A DNA stretch of 64,000 nucleotides from Akkermansia sp. (GTDB taxonomy: Bacteria > Verrucomicrobiota > Verrucomicrobiia > Verrucomicrobiales > Akkermansiaceae), in NCBI GenBank assembly GCA_017517385.1, contig JAFWZG010000025.1:1-64000 (forward strand). Direction: 5' to 3'. The translations under genes and the position numbers were made by a program. Below are positions 34,626-43,434 of this stretch, piece after piece (the stretch's first letter is position 1; the number at the start of each line of letters is the position of its first letter). A model generated the notes under the pieces. The model was not told where the DNA came from. It saw only the letters and a list, made by a program, of their open reading frames with translations, and did not search any database.

Positions 34626-35203
34626 ATCAAGTAGGGGGACTTTCGTCCCCCTCTCACACCACCGTACGTGCGAATTACCGCATACGGCGGTTTCTCGGCG
34701 TGTGATTGGTCCTGGAACTAATGTTCCCGCCGCAACTCTTTTATCTCTCCTCGCCGGATACCCTGTCAGCTCCTCCGCACTGTTACGTGGATTCGGACTT
34801 GCACCGCTTTCCATCTTTCAGTCGAGGCTTCGTACATTTCAGTACTTCTTAGCTCTGCTGCTATAGGTTCTGAGCTTTGAGTGGTTGCCCACGCCGAGAT
34901 TCAGCCCTTCCCACCGGGGTTGTTCGTTTTGGTGGTACTATGGCCTCTGCTGACTCCCTACAGACGGTGTATACCGCAGTGCTTTCACGCTTAAGTAGGG
35001 TCTCACCGAATATGAGTATGCTACTTTCCTCTCGCGCCGTCTGCATCTACCTTGTGGACTCTTGATGATGTATTGGATTTCCTCTCGAACTTCCTTTCCC
35101 ACGGTTTGTTACCTCCCCGCAGTTATTCTTCAGGTCTGGGATTCCGCATCATCGCGGCTCCGCGCGGACTTTCACCGCAGTGCGCATATCGCGTCGGTCG
35201 TAC
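34626..35203 (-). mobile_element. ORF-less group IIC intron (copy 3)
   Basis: A 578-bp element on the minus strand from GTACGACC (35203) to the probable 3' end CTACTTGAT (34626). The domain III segment (CAGCAGAGGCCATAGTACC, about 34934-34952), domain V (34660-34694, CGCCGTATGCG/CGCACGTACGG with a CGC-type catalytic triad) and the domain VI hairpin GGGGGACGAAAGTCCCCC (34633-34650) are all present. No reverse transcriptase gene fits inside. Relative to copy 1 it lacks 69 bp of domain I between direct ggatttc repeats, so splicing may be lost. It sits after the terminator of the MFS/Kelch operon. Confidence 0.82.
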
Positions 35204-35212
35204 CCATAAAAA

Positions 35213-35238
35213 CGCCCTGCCTCATTTGAAGCAGGGCG
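35213..35238 (-). terminator. Terminator of the Kelch/MFS operon
   Basis: Stem CGCCCTGC (35213-35220) with GCAGGGCG (35231-35238). On the minus strand it is followed by TTTTTATGG, then the intron; on the plus strand by CTTTT. Confidence 0.82.
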
Positions 35239-35270
35239 CTTTTCATTAATTGAACTAGTTGGCAATCGGC

Positions 35271-36665
35271 TTATGCCTCTTTCTTGGGAAGCAAGAAGAG
35301 AATGACACCGCAGAGCATCATCAGGATACCAGCCAGGCTCAGCACCATGGAGAGCGGGGTACCAGCGTCCTTAAGCATACCACCCAGCCAAGATACCAGA
35401 GCACCAGCACCCACGGAGGTCAGGTTCAGCAGACCATAACCGGTAGCGGCGAAGCGCTCGTCGATGGTGCTGCGCAGCACAGGCATGAGGGTAGCATCCA
35501 TAGCACCCTGAGCCACACCCTGCATGGCCACCAGAGCCAGCACGGCAGCAAGACCAATCTCCACGCCGAAAATCATGGCAAGAAGCACACAGGGACCAGC
35601 CAGACAGAATGCGATACCGGGCACATAAGCGCGTGCATTCTTGTTGCGGAGATACCAGCGGTCGGCAATCACGGCGCAGGCCAGCACGGAGATGTACTTG
35701 GCGATGTTAATCCACTGCGTGGCAGCGGGACCGGCATCAGCCTCGGAGATGTCGAACATATCCTGCAGCAGGCGCGGATACCAGCCCAGCAGGAACCAGT
35801 TGGCAAAGCCGGCGAAGGAAATCATGAGCAGCAGCAGGTACATGCCGCGGCCGGTGAAGATGCTCTTGAGCATCTGGCCCAGGGTGAACTGGGGAGCAGC
35901 GGGAGCAGCAGTTTCCTCAGCAGCAGCAGTGGCGGGAGCTTCCTCGGCCTTCGGGTCTCGCAGGAAGAAGAGCACGATGAGACCGTATGCCACACCGATG
36001 AAACCGAACACCTCGAAGGTGAGGCGCCAGCCCATCTGGCAGGGGTCACCAGCCATCATGGCGCCGTAACCGGCCATCACCTGGCCGGCATAGATACCGC
36101 TCATGTGCAGACCAGTTGCCAGCGAGCGGGTGCTGCCACGGTGATAGTCAGTGATAAGAGCCAGAGCAGCAGGGATGTAGAACGCCTCGCTCACGCCCAT
36201 CATAGCACGCCAGAAGATAAGTTCTTCGTAGGTCTCAGACTTACCGGTCATCCATGTCACAATGGACCACACCACCAGTGAGCACATAATAATGAAAGAG
36301 CGGCTGAAGCGGTCAGCCAGATAACCACCCACCGGAGAAAGTGCAGCATACACAATCAAGAAAGCGGAGGTTACAATACCAAACTGAGCCTGCGTCATCT
36401 CAATGCAGCCCGGACCTTCGGTCATGGACTTATTAAGCACCGCAAGCAGCTGGCGGTCGAAGTAGTTCAGCATCACCACCACCCAGAGCACAGCCACAGC
36501 AATCCAGGCCCACTTACCGGGCTTGGTTACGGGTGCATTCGGTGATATGGCAGGTTTAGCGAGGCCCTTTTTGCATGCAGCCATAATGGCCAGAACAGCA
36601 ATACCAATAGCCACCCAGGGGGTGAGATCGGCAAGGAACGTCAGGATTGGATTTGGTTCAGGCAT
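35271..36665 (-). CDS. MFS transporter, probably for a sugar acid
   Basis: Twelve-helix major facilitator protein, 464 residues with an extra N-terminal helix and a cytoplasmic Ala/Glu-rich central loop (about 250-270). MFS signatures are NYFDRQLLAVLNKSM, GYLADRFSRSF (the loop 2-3 G-x-L-x-D-R motif) and FWRAMMGVSEAFYIPAALAL. It resembles anion:cation symporter or hexuronate/sialate types. Being the last gene of an operon with two Kelch mutarotase-like genes (14 bp after the stop of the secreted one) suggests uptake of N-acetylneuraminate or a related sugar; this is inferred from context. Confidence 0.88.
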   Translation of the reverse strand: MPEPNPILTFLADLTPWVAIGIAVLAIMAACKKGLAKPAISPNAPVTKPGKWAWIAVAVLWVVVMLNYFDRQLLAVLNKSMTEGPGCIEMTQAQFGIVTSAFLIVYAALSPVGGYLADRFSRSFIIMCSLVVWSIVTWMTGKSETYEELIFWRAMMGVSEAFYIPAALALITDYHRGSTRSLATGLHMSGIYAGQVMAGYGAMMAGDPCQMGWRLTFEVFGFIGVAYGLIVLFFLRDPKAEEAPATAAAEETAAPAAPQFTLGQMLKSIFTGRGMYLLLLMISFAGFANWFLLGWYPRLLQDMFDISEADAGPAATQWINIAKYISVLACAVIADRWYLRNKNARAYVPGIAFCLAGPCVLLAMIFGVEIGLAAVLALVAMQGVAQGAMDATLMPVLRSTIDERFAATGYGLLNLTSVGAGALVSWLGGMLKDAGTPLSMVLSLAGILMMLCGVILFLLPKKEA

Positions 36666-36679
36666 ATTATTTAGTATGG

Positions 36680-37765
36680 TTATTTGGTGAGGATTATATT
36701 GGAAATGAGGGGAGTACGAATACCGGGATGAGTCTCGCCGGAAATGATGTAAATGCTGTCACCCCACTGCACGGCCGGGCAGGTAGCCACGCCGGTGGCG
36801 TTGCGCCCTTCGTTCGTCCAGCAAGCGGCAGCAGGAGCAAAGGAATACACCGTGTAATTCTGGCCGGGATGCTCAGCAGGAGCCTTGCCGGTAAGAGATG
36901 CACGATAGAAGTTACCGGGATCACCGGCCACCACATAAAGCTTACCCTCATAAGAAGGCAGCGGGTTTGCCGCGCCCACGAGAGGCTCCGGCATGGGGGC
37001 AGGCATGGTGCTCCAAGTATCCGTTGCGGGGTCATAGCACATGACGCTGTGCAGATAGGTACGCTCAGCGGCACCGTTGGCGTCCGGGTGCAGAGAGCAA
37101 CCTCCCATCACATAAATACGGCCATTCACCACACCGGCTGCTGCCAGCATGCGTGCCTCAGGCATACGGGAAATTTCCTTCCAGCCCTCGCCGGGAGCTG
37201 CCATATCCAGCACAAAGCAACGGGAAAGCGTCGTCACGCTGTCAGCCTTTTCCTGACCACCCATCACATAAAGCTTGCTGCCTACCACAGCGAAAGCCGG
37301 GTATGCCATGGTGATGGGAAGCTCCGGCCAAATGGACGTGACAGCCTCACCATTCTTCAGCTCAGTGCAGGTCACAGTAGACACGTGGCCACTATCATTA
37401 CAGCCGCCGGCAATAATCATGCTGTTACCATAAGCGGTAAAGGCAGCATAACCAATGGGGGCAGGCAGCTGCCCTACAGCCACGGCCTGAGGCGTGGTGC
37501 AGCCTTGGCCGAGATTCATGAAGGTGACATCAGCATAATATGCCTTAGCCCCACGCTCGGCAGGCGTTTTAGCACCGGGGAGAGCATTCGGGAAGTTTGC
37601 ACCACCGGTCATGATGATTCCGCCCTGCTGCTCCAGCAGAACAGCTGCCATACCGGCGCGGCCCACGCTGTCACTAATCTTCAGCCCTGACTCGGACGCC
37701 ACGGAGCTGATTTCAGCTTGCGCGGACAGAGACAGCGCTAACAACGCAAAAAGTGTTCGTTTCAT
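36680..37765 (-). CDS. nanM: Kelch cyclically permuted mutarotase, secreted (NanM-like)
   Basis: Six-bladed Kelch propeller of the N-acetylneuraminate epimerase type, which speeds alpha/beta anomer exchange of released sialic acid. A signal peptide (MKRTLFALLALSLSAQA) sends it to the periplasm, as in E. coli NanM. Blade motifs include IIMTGGANFPNALPG, KLYVMGGQEKAD, RIYVMGGCSLHPD, LYVVAGDPGN and IYIISGETHPG. It starts 21 bp after the stop of the cytoplasmic paralogue and precedes the MFS gene. No sialidase or nanA gene is in the window. Confidence 0.87.
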   Translation of the reverse strand: MKRTLFALLALSLSAQAEISSVASESGLKISDSVGRAGMAAVLLEQQGGIIMTGGANFPNALPGAKTPAERGAKAYYADVTFMNLGQGCTTPQAVAVGQLPAPIGYAAFTAYGNSMIIAGGCNDSGHVSTVTCTELKNGEAVTSIWPELPITMAYPAFAVVGSKLYVMGGQEKADSVTTLSRCFVLDMAAPGEGWKEISRMPEARMLAAAGVVNGRIYVMGGCSLHPDANGAAERTYLHSVMCYDPATDTWSTMPAPMPEPLVGAANPLPSYEGKLYVVAGDPGNFYRASLTGKAPAEHPGQNYTVYSFAPAAACWTNEGRNATGVATCPAVQWGDSIYIISGETHPGIRTPLISNIILTK

Positions 37766-37786
37766 AGTATTTAGAATATGAGGGAA

Positions 37787-38773
37787 TTACCCCATGCATG
37801 CACCCCACACCTGATTGGAGCGCTTGCCGGGACGCTGCTCACCGTTCACGATGACAGCCAGGCCATTCCACTCTGCGCAGGGCAGCACGGCACGGGCCAC
37901 TGCCATCTCGCCGGCAGGAGCCCACTCATTGCAACCCGGGCAATAGCAAAGCGTGAAATTATGGAATCCGGGGTGATTCTGCGGAGTATAGCCCTTCACC
38001 GTGGCATCATCACCACCCAGCAGGTAAATACGGCCGTTAATCACAGGGGCAGGAGTCGGACCGGCAGCACAGAAATGGGGCAAATCGGCCAGCGGAGCCC
38101 AGCCTGTAGCCTCCGTGTAACTCCAAGCCTCGGTAAGCATATCGCGCACCTTACGGCCGTCATCACCATCCTTCAGGCCGATGCCACCGAGCACATACAC
38201 AGTGTCACCCACAGTGGCCATTTGCTGCAGGAAACGTCCACGGGCCGGCATAGAGGGGCCTTCGGTCCAAGTATCAGCAGCAGGATCATAAATCCAGAGA
38301 CGGCTTTCGGCATCCTGCTCGCCGGGAGCAATGCTACCACCCTGCACATAAACCTTACCACCCATCACCGTAGCAGCATGCCCGGTCAGCGTAACAGGCA
38401 GAGGAGCCACCGGTTTGCAGCTCACAGCAGAGCCATCCCAGCTGAGCAGGTAACAATCAGCCACGGCGCCTTCAGCATTGCTACCGCCAATGAACATCAC
38501 GCCTTCAGGCAGAGATGCCGTAGCACCATAACCCAGAGGCTTCGGAAGCGGCGTACCTTCCTGCCATGCACCATCCACGGAGGTAAGCACGAACACACGC
38601 GCCGTCCAGCGCTTGGGGCCACCTTCCCAAAGAGGTTTCTCCGGGAAGTTTGCACCACCGGCCACAATGAGGGCACCATTCGTCACACCGGCATACATAC
38701 CGGCCCAGCCTTCAGCATCCGGCAGGTCAGCCAGCTGCTTCCAATCGAGAGAGAGTTTAGACATATCCATCAC
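37787..38773 (-). CDS. Kelch cyclically permuted mutarotase, cytoplasmic (NanM-like)
   Basis: Paralogue of the secreted Kelch protein but without a signal peptide. Six blades are visible, for example LIVAGGANFPEKPLWEGGPK, VMFIGGSNAEGAVADCYLL, KVYVQGGSIAPGEQ, VYVLGGIGLKDGDDG and RIYLLGGDDATVKG. It is the first gene of the operon. The start is placed at GTG 38773, six bases after a TAAATA -10; ATG 38770 or 38764 are alternatives. A cytoplasmic epimerase could act on the sugar after uptake by the MFS protein. Confidence 0.83.
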   Translation of the reverse strand: MMDMSKLSLDWKQLADLPDAEGWAGMYAGVTNGALIVAGGANFPEKPLWEGGPKRWTARVFVLTSVDGAWQEGTPLPKPLGYGATASLPEGVMFIGGSNAEGAVADCYLLSWDGSAVSCKPVAPLPVTLTGHAATVMGGKVYVQGGSIAPGEQDAESRLWIYDPAADTWTEGPSMPARGRFLQQMATVGDTVYVLGGIGLKDGDDGRKVRDMLTEAWSYTEATGWAPLADLPHFCAAGPTPAPVINGRIYLLGGDDATVKGYTPQNHPGFHNFTLCYCPGCNEWAPAGEMAVARAVLPCAEWNGLAVIVNGEQRPGKRSNQVWGACMG

Positions 38774-38779
38774 GCATAA

Positions 38780-38808
38780 TATTTACAACAAAACAGCGGC
38801 TCCTTCAA
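38780..38808 (-). promoter_or_regulatory. Promoter of the Kelch/MFS operon
   Basis: Minus strand TTGAAG (38803-38808), 17 bp, TAAATA (38780-38785). The first in-frame start (GTG) is seven bases downstream. Confidence 0.5.
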
Positions 38809-38846
38809 GCTAAAAGTGAAACAACCCCTCATTCCTTTTTTTATCG

Positions 38847-38865
38847 CGCGCATTACACGTGCGCG
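38847..38865. promoter_or_regulatory. Inverted repeat between divergent promoters
   Basis: CGCGCA (38847) and TGCGCG (38860-38865) flank a 7-bp spacer. It sits between the divergent promoters of the Kelch operon and the 38923 gene and could be an operator; nothing shows the regulator. Confidence 0.3.
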
Positions 38866-38876
38866 AGATATTCCGC

Positions 38877-38905
38877 TTGCCAAAAAGGCACACATCTGCT
38901 ACACT
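38877..38905 (+). promoter_or_regulatory. Promoter of the 38923-40925 gene pair
   Basis: TTGCCA (38877), 17 bp, TACACT (38900-38905). Predicted leader is about 11 nt. Confidence 0.65.
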
Positions 38906-38922
38906 AACGCGCACATGTAATC

Positions 38923-39891
38923 ATGGCAAAGATTTCTCCATATCTTAACCCCAGCTGGCCGGATGCCGTGTGGGATGTATCAGGCGCGTTCGTGAATGAC
39001 CGCGAACTGGTAGCATTCCACGATTTTTGTACCCAGTTGTTGGGGTTTATCCCCTTCAGCATCGTCCACGGCGCACCGCTCTGTGCATGGAACAGTGGCC
39101 GCGTGCTCAAGCACCTCCTGAGAGACACGGAAGAAATTCGCACCGCCGGCCTTGCATACGAAAGGCGCAACATATCCCTTTACCTTACCTTCACCAATCT
39201 GCTCCTCGGTAAAGAGCACCTTTCTGACGAGCTCGGCAATGCCCTGCTCACCTTTATTTCCAATCATAACCCCACCCAGAAAAACGCCGTCATCCTTGCA
39301 TCCGATGCTCTTCATGAGCACATAAAGACGAACTTCCCCACGCTGCGCACAGTTTCCAGCATCCTCAAAATCACCAATGGCGGGGGCAAAGGTAAAATTG
39401 ATACCTACAAGCGCTTGGCTGATCAGTATGATGAAGTCATGGTACATCCGGATGATGTCCTGAATGACGAGCTTCTGGAAAAACTAGAAGATAAAGAACG
39501 CTACATCTTGCTGGTGAACGAATACTGCATACGCCACTGCCCCATGCGTTCATACCATTACAGAGAGCTATCCAAACTGGCACTGAACTTCTTCAGCTAC
39601 AACACGCAGGAGTTTGAACAAAAGCAGAAAACAAACGGCTGCCAAGACCTCGCCACCCTACTTACCCATGAAAAGCACGGCGTCCTGGCACTGAATACAC
39701 CGGAAATCGCCCATCTGCGTGAACTCGGCTTCCGACACTTCAAACTTCAGGGGCGCGGGCATGCTAATGCCTCTGGAATCCTCTTCGACCTGCTGCGCCT
39801 CGTACTGCGCAATGATGACCGGGACGAAAACGCCATGCACAGCCTCGGCCAGCGCTTCTGGGAATCCATCTTACCACATCAAAACTCATGA
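38923..39891 (+). CDS. Conserved protein with CxxxCP motif, U32 peptidase-like (tentative)
   Basis: 322 cytoplasmic residues, function unknown. The alternation ISLYLTFTNLLL, AVILASDAL, VMVHPDDVLN and FKLQGRG suggests a TIM-barrel-like fold, and LVNEYCIRHCPMRSYHY (C202, C206, His in HY) recalls the cysteine motifs of U32-peptidase-type (UbiU/TrhP/YhbU) proteins, where such Cys ligate iron-sulfur clusters. The resemblance is weak. It overlaps the next gene by 4 bp (ATGA); the two are paralogues across their whole length. Confidence 0.6.
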   Translation: MAKISPYLNPSWPDAVWDVSGAFVNDRELVAFHDFCTQLLGFIPFSIVHGAPLCAWNSGRVLKHLLRDTEEIRTAGLAYERRNISLYLTFTNLLLGKEHLSDELGNALLTFISNHNPTQKNAVILASDALHEHIKTNFPTLRTVSSILKITNGGGKGKIDTYKRLADQYDEVMVHPDDVLNDELLEKLEDKERYILLVNEYCIRHCPMRSYHYRELSKLALNFFSYNTQEFEQKQKTNGCQDLATLLTHEKHGVLALNTPEIAHLRELGFRHFKLQGRGHANASGILFDLLRLVLRNDDRDENAMHSLGQRFWESILPHQNS

Positions 39892-40925
39892 GCTCCATTA
39901 TCAGACAGGTCAAAGCCTCGGAACTGAATTTCCTTCTGGAATCCTACTTACCTGAAGCAGTTTGGACTTTCGGCGGAGCTCTGCGTTTCGACCGCTCCCT
40001 GAACACGATTACCACCCAGCTGAACAACCTCCTACCCCAGCGCAAACCCATTCGTGTAGCCGGCTGCCCGGCCTGCAACTGGTCTTTGGACTGGTACCAA
40101 GAACGCCGCCCCATGCCGCTGCCCGTCTATACGGATTGGCTGGAAAAATACGCGGCAGACAGCATCGGTGTACTGCTTACTTTCGATAATCCCTGCGTCA
40201 GCGATGATATGCTGGCAGACGGCTATGCAAACGCCCTGCTGGACGAACTTTACAAGCGGGACCGCGTGCACCGCAACGCCGTCTGCGTGGCGAGTGACCT
40301 ACTGGCAGCCCACATCCGCAGCCGTTACCCCAAGCTCCCTCTTTTCTGCCACCCAAACCGCCTCATCATGGAGCCAACCCGCCGCACCCCTGCCCTATAC
40401 AATAAACTGGCAGAGCAATACAACCGCGTGTGCCTCCACCCGGCAGATGCTTCACGCCCTGCCATCTACACTGCAATCAACCACCCGGAGTGCTTCGATA
40501 TCATCATTAACGATTTCCTCCCGCGCAACAGCGCACTGCGCCGTGAGCACCTCAAAGTACTTGCTGACATCCGCAAGGCTCCCTATAATGTGGATTTGTG
40601 CCGCCGCCGAACAACTCTCGCAGAACGCGATAACTGGCATACCGTAACTAATGACACACTGCGCCAGAAAGCCTCCTGCAACCTCACCCGCACTGAAAGC
40701 TCAGCTCTTTACGCAGCCGGTTTTCGCTCATTCGTCATTCAAGCAAGCCAGTTCCGCAATGAAATGACCCTCCTCTGGGACATCTTCACCTGCATCCTCG
40801 ATTCCAGACCGGACATCTCCAACAAGACTGCCCTCATCGCCTCATCTATCATGTCCGCCATGGGCGCACCAAAAGGAGAGCTCCCCAGCGGCCTGAAAGA
40901 CTTTTCCTTTTCCAATTACGAATAA
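39888..40925 (+). CDS. Paralogue of the preceding protein lacking its cysteines
   Basis: 345 residues. Shared blocks with the upstream gene: LLTF-NPCVSDDMLADGYANALL versus LTFTNLLLGKEHLSDELGNALL, NAVCVASDLLAAHI versus NAVILASDALHEHI, and YNKLAEQYNRVCLHPAD versus YKRLADQYDEVMVHPDD. At the cysteine motif it reads INDFLPRNSALRREHL: both Cys are replaced (L211, S215) while the His near the end remains. Start overlaps the previous stop. A heteromer of an active and an inactive subunit is the likely arrangement, by inference. metK starts 15 bp later. Confidence 0.6.
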   Translation: MSSIIRQVKASELNFLLESYLPEAVWTFGGALRFDRSLNTITTQLNNLLPQRKPIRVAGCPACNWSLDWYQERRPMPLPVYTDWLEKYAADSIGVLLTFDNPCVSDDMLADGYANALLDELYKRDRVHRNAVCVASDLLAAHIRSRYPKLPLFCHPNRLIMEPTRRTPALYNKLAEQYNRVCLHPADASRPAIYTAINHPECFDIIINDFLPRNSALRREHLKVLADIRKAPYNVDLCRRRTTLAERDNWHTVTNDTLRQKASCNLTRTESSALYAAGFRSFVIQASQFRNEMTLLWDIFTCILDSRPDISNKTALIASSIMSAMGAPKGELPSGLKDFSFSNYE

Positions 40926-40940
40926 CACGTATACAATTTT

Positions 40941-42119
40941 ATGAACAGACTCCATATATTCAGCTCAGAATCCGTAGGTGAAGGCCATCCCGACAAAGTT
41001 GCGGACCTCATCTCTGACACCGTGGTGGACGCCTGCCTCACGCAAGACCCCGCCAGCCGCGTGGCCTGCGAGACACTGGTGAAGGACAGCCACGTCATTC
41101 TTGCCGGTGAGATTACCACTCAGGCCAAGATTGATTATGAAGCCCTCGTGCGTGAAACAGTGCGCAGCATTGGTTATGCTACACCGGCGGATGACGCTGT
41201 ATTCAACGCAGAAACCCTCACCGTCACAAACTTGCTCTCCACACAAAGCCCGGATATTGCCCAAGGCGTGGATGCCCGTGAGGCTGAGGGCAAGGAAGGC
41301 GCAGAGCAGGGCGCGGGTGACCAAGGCATCATGTTCGGTTATGCAGCCAATGAAACTCCCGAGCTCATGCCGGCCCCCATCATGTTTGCCCACCGCATCA
41401 TGATTGAGCTTGCACGAGTGCGCCACAGTGGAGAAGTAGCATGGCTGCGCCCGGACAGCAAAAGCCAAGTAGCCGTAGAATACGGTGCAGATGGCAAGCC
41501 TGCCCGCATCCTGAACGTCGTGCTCAGTACCCAGCACACGGAAGAGGTGGATATCTCCACCATCCGCAGCTTCTGCACTGAGCTTATCCGCCGCGTACTC
41601 CCCGCTGAACTCATTACCCCCGAAACCGAATTCTTCATTAACCCCACAGGCCGTTTCGTTATCGGTGGCCCCCACGGAGACTCCGGCCTCACCGGCCGCA
41701 AGATTATCGTGGACACCTACGGAGGCATGGGCCGCCACGGCGGTGGCGCCTTCTCCGGCAAAGACTGCAGCAAAGTGGACCGCTCCGGTGCCTACATGTG
41801 CCGCTGGGTAGCCAAACACATTGTCGCGGCCGGCCTCGCAGAGCGCTGCGAGCTGCAAGTAGCCTACGCCATCGGCAAAGCCAGCCCCGTCTCCATCATG
41901 GTGGATGTGGACAGCTTCGGCACTGCTACCATTGATGAAGACACCATCATCGAACGCGTCCTTAAAGCCTTCTCCTTCAAACCGGCAGACATGGAGAGAG
42001 TTCTGGGCCTCCGCAACCCCATCTTCGCTCGCTCCACGAACTACGGCCACTTCACAAAAACGGACCTCCCCTGGGAGCAGCTTGATTCCGCACGCCTCGC
42101 CATCCTCAAGGGGGAATAA
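40941..42119 (+). CDS. metK: S-adenosylmethionine synthetase
   Basis: Makes SAM from methionine and ATP. Signatures are [20 protein letters not shown] (ATP/Met site), [12 protein letters not shown] (signature 1) and [16 protein letters not shown] (signature 2), plus [18 protein letters not shown]. The length of 392 is normal. It follows the paralogue pair by 15 bp; TATACAAT directly before the ATG may be a separate promoter element, but a clean -35 is missing. Confidence 0.97.
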   Translation: MNRLHIFSSESVGEGHPDKVADLISDTVVDACLTQDPASRVACETLVKDSHVILAGEITTQAKIDYEALVRETVRSIGYATPADDAVFNAETLTVTNLLSTQSPDIAQGVDAREAEGKEGAEQGAGDQGIMFGYAANETPELMPAPIMFAHRIMIELARVRHSGEVAWLRPDSKSQVAVEYGADGKPARILNVVLSTQHTEEVDISTIRSFCTELIRRVLPAELITPETEFFINPTGRFVIGGPHGDSGLTGRKIIVDTYGGMGRHGGGAFSGKDCSKVDRSGAYMCRWVAKHIVAAGLAERCELQVAYAIGKASPVSIMVDVDSFGTATIDEDTIIERVLKAFSFKPADMERVLGLRNPIFARSTNYGHFTKTDLPWEQLDSARLAILKGE

Positions 42120-42133
42120 CCACCTTCTGCATA

Positions 42134-42163
42134 CCATGAGCCGCCCGGAATGAGCGGCTCATG
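42134..42163 (+). other. Hairpin between metK and rnz
   Basis: Stem CCATGAGCCGC (42134-42144) with GCGGCTCATGG (42153-42163), 11 bp, not followed by a T-tract. It lies 15 bp before the first rnz and could be a processing or attenuation element, or a weak terminator. Confidence 0.4.
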
Positions 42164-42177
42164 GTAATCTCAAACAT

Positions 42178-43092
42178 ATGTTAGACATCTGCCTGCTAGG
42201 AACCGGTGGCACCCAGCCCCTGAATAATCGTTGGCTCACCTCACTGATGGTGCGCTATAAGGGGCATTCTGTTCTAGTGGATTGCGGGGAAGGCACTCAG
42301 ATAGCCGCTCAGGATGCCGGCATGAGCCTCAAGCCCGTGGATAAAATCCTCATCACGCACTTGCATGCAGACCATATCAGCGGCCTCCCCGGCCTTCTGC
42401 TCACCATGGGTAACATGGGGCGCACCGAGCCCGTCTCCATCATAGGCCCGGTAGGAACAGAGCGAGCAGTAAACGGCCTGCGTATCATTGCAACCAGCCT
42501 TCCTTTTGAAGTACAAGTCAGCGAGCTGGGCTACGATGAAGAGCTGATGTACTTCATGGAGTGTGACATCCGCGCCTTTGCCGTACAGCATGGCATGCCC
42601 TGCTATGGCTACAGCTTCACCCTGCCCCGCGGCGGTAAATTTGACGTAGCTCGTGCCAAGGAGCAAAACATCCCGCTGGAATACTGGAAACGCCTCCAAA
42701 ATGGCGAAACAGTTGAGCACGAGGGAAAAACCTTCACACCGGATATGGTGCTCGGCCCGCCCCGCCGTGGCCTCAAACTAACCTACTGTACGGATTCCCG
42801 CCCCGTACCGGCCATAGCCACCGCCGCGGCGGACTCTGACCTCTTCATCTGCGAAGGCATGTACGGAGAAGATGAAAATCTGCCCAAGGCAAAGGAAAAT
42901 AAGCACATGCTCTTCTCCGAGGCCGCCACTCTCGCGGTTCAAGCCGGCGGTGTAAAAGAGCTCTGGCTTACGCACTACAGCCCATCCCTCCCCAATCCCA
43001 AAGCCTTTCGGGATGTAGCTCGCGCCATCTTCCCAAATACTCATACTCCCCGTGATGGCTGGCAAAAGAGCCTCACTTTCGAAGAAAATTAA
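42178..43092 (+). CDS. rnz: Ribonuclease Z, copy 1
   Basis: Metallo-beta-lactamase tRNA 3' endonuclease. Motif II THLHADHISGLPGLL is intact, as are CGEGTQIA, the AFAVQHGMPCYGYSF exosite region, TYCTDSRP and the C-terminal HTHTP. 304 residues is the short elaC type. It lies upstream of a close paralogue separated by 342 bp. It is slightly more divergent from its neighbour in residues 95-130 than elsewhere. Both copies appear active. Confidence 0.93.
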   Translation: MLDICLLGTGGTQPLNNRWLTSLMVRYKGHSVLVDCGEGTQIAAQDAGMSLKPVDKILITHLHADHISGLPGLLLTMGNMGRTEPVSIIGPVGTERAVNGLRIIATSLPFEVQVSELGYDEELMYFMECDIRAFAVQHGMPCYGYSFTLPRGGKFDVARAKEQNIPLEYWKRLQNGETVEHEGKTFTPDMVLGPPRRGLKLTYCTDSRPVPAIATAAADSDLFICEGMYGEDENLPKAKENKHMLFSEAATLAVQAGGVKELWLTHYSPSLPNPKAFRDVARAIFPNTHTPRDGWQKSLTFEEN

Positions 43093-43434
43093 TTTTTTCT
43101 ACAATTTTATTCAACACTATGAGCCGTTCCTGCGTCACTATATACGACAGCCCACGAGGTTGATTGCCAGCCTCGGCTTTTGGACTGCCATCTTCATGTA
43201 TAAAACGGAAGACGGAAAAACAAGGTAACCACACCTCTCCATCACTCGTTGATGACGGTTACCCCACAGCGTAAGCTTATTTTCCGCAGGCTGAAAAACA
43301 GGTATCCACCAGCCATCAGCCCATTCTGCCGAAGGTTCACTTTTGAACCGAATTACGGAGAAACCACCCACTCCTTCATGTCGGCATACTTGAAGTAATA
43401 ATTATTACATTAACTAATCTAACAATCACTAATT
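43093..43434. other. Intergenic region between the two rnz genes
   Basis: 342 bp. No convincing gene is found: the only longer open frame (43138-43371, minus) has no plausible start signal or recognisable product. The last 60 bp are AT-rich with TTGAAG (43390) and ACTAAT (43413) 17 bp apart, a possible promoter for rnz copy 2. Confidence 0.45.

Noticed and set aside
34245-34814. 189-residue minus-strand frame over the intron and the double-PIN gene
   Set aside because: It spans the intron 3' end and the antisense of the PIN gene tail; the text lacks reverse transcriptase motifs.
36647-38779. Long plus-strand frames over the Kelch genes (and 35259-36281 over the MFS gene)
   Set aside because: The minus-strand products are complete Kelch and MFS proteins; the plus-strand frames are shadows without signals.
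40965-42137. Frame antisense to metK
   Set aside because: MetK is complete on the plus strand and the antisense translation lacks motifs.
43138-43371. 77-residue minus-strand frame between the rnz genes
   Set aside because: GTG start without a ribosome site or promoter, no recognisable fold; treated as non-coding.
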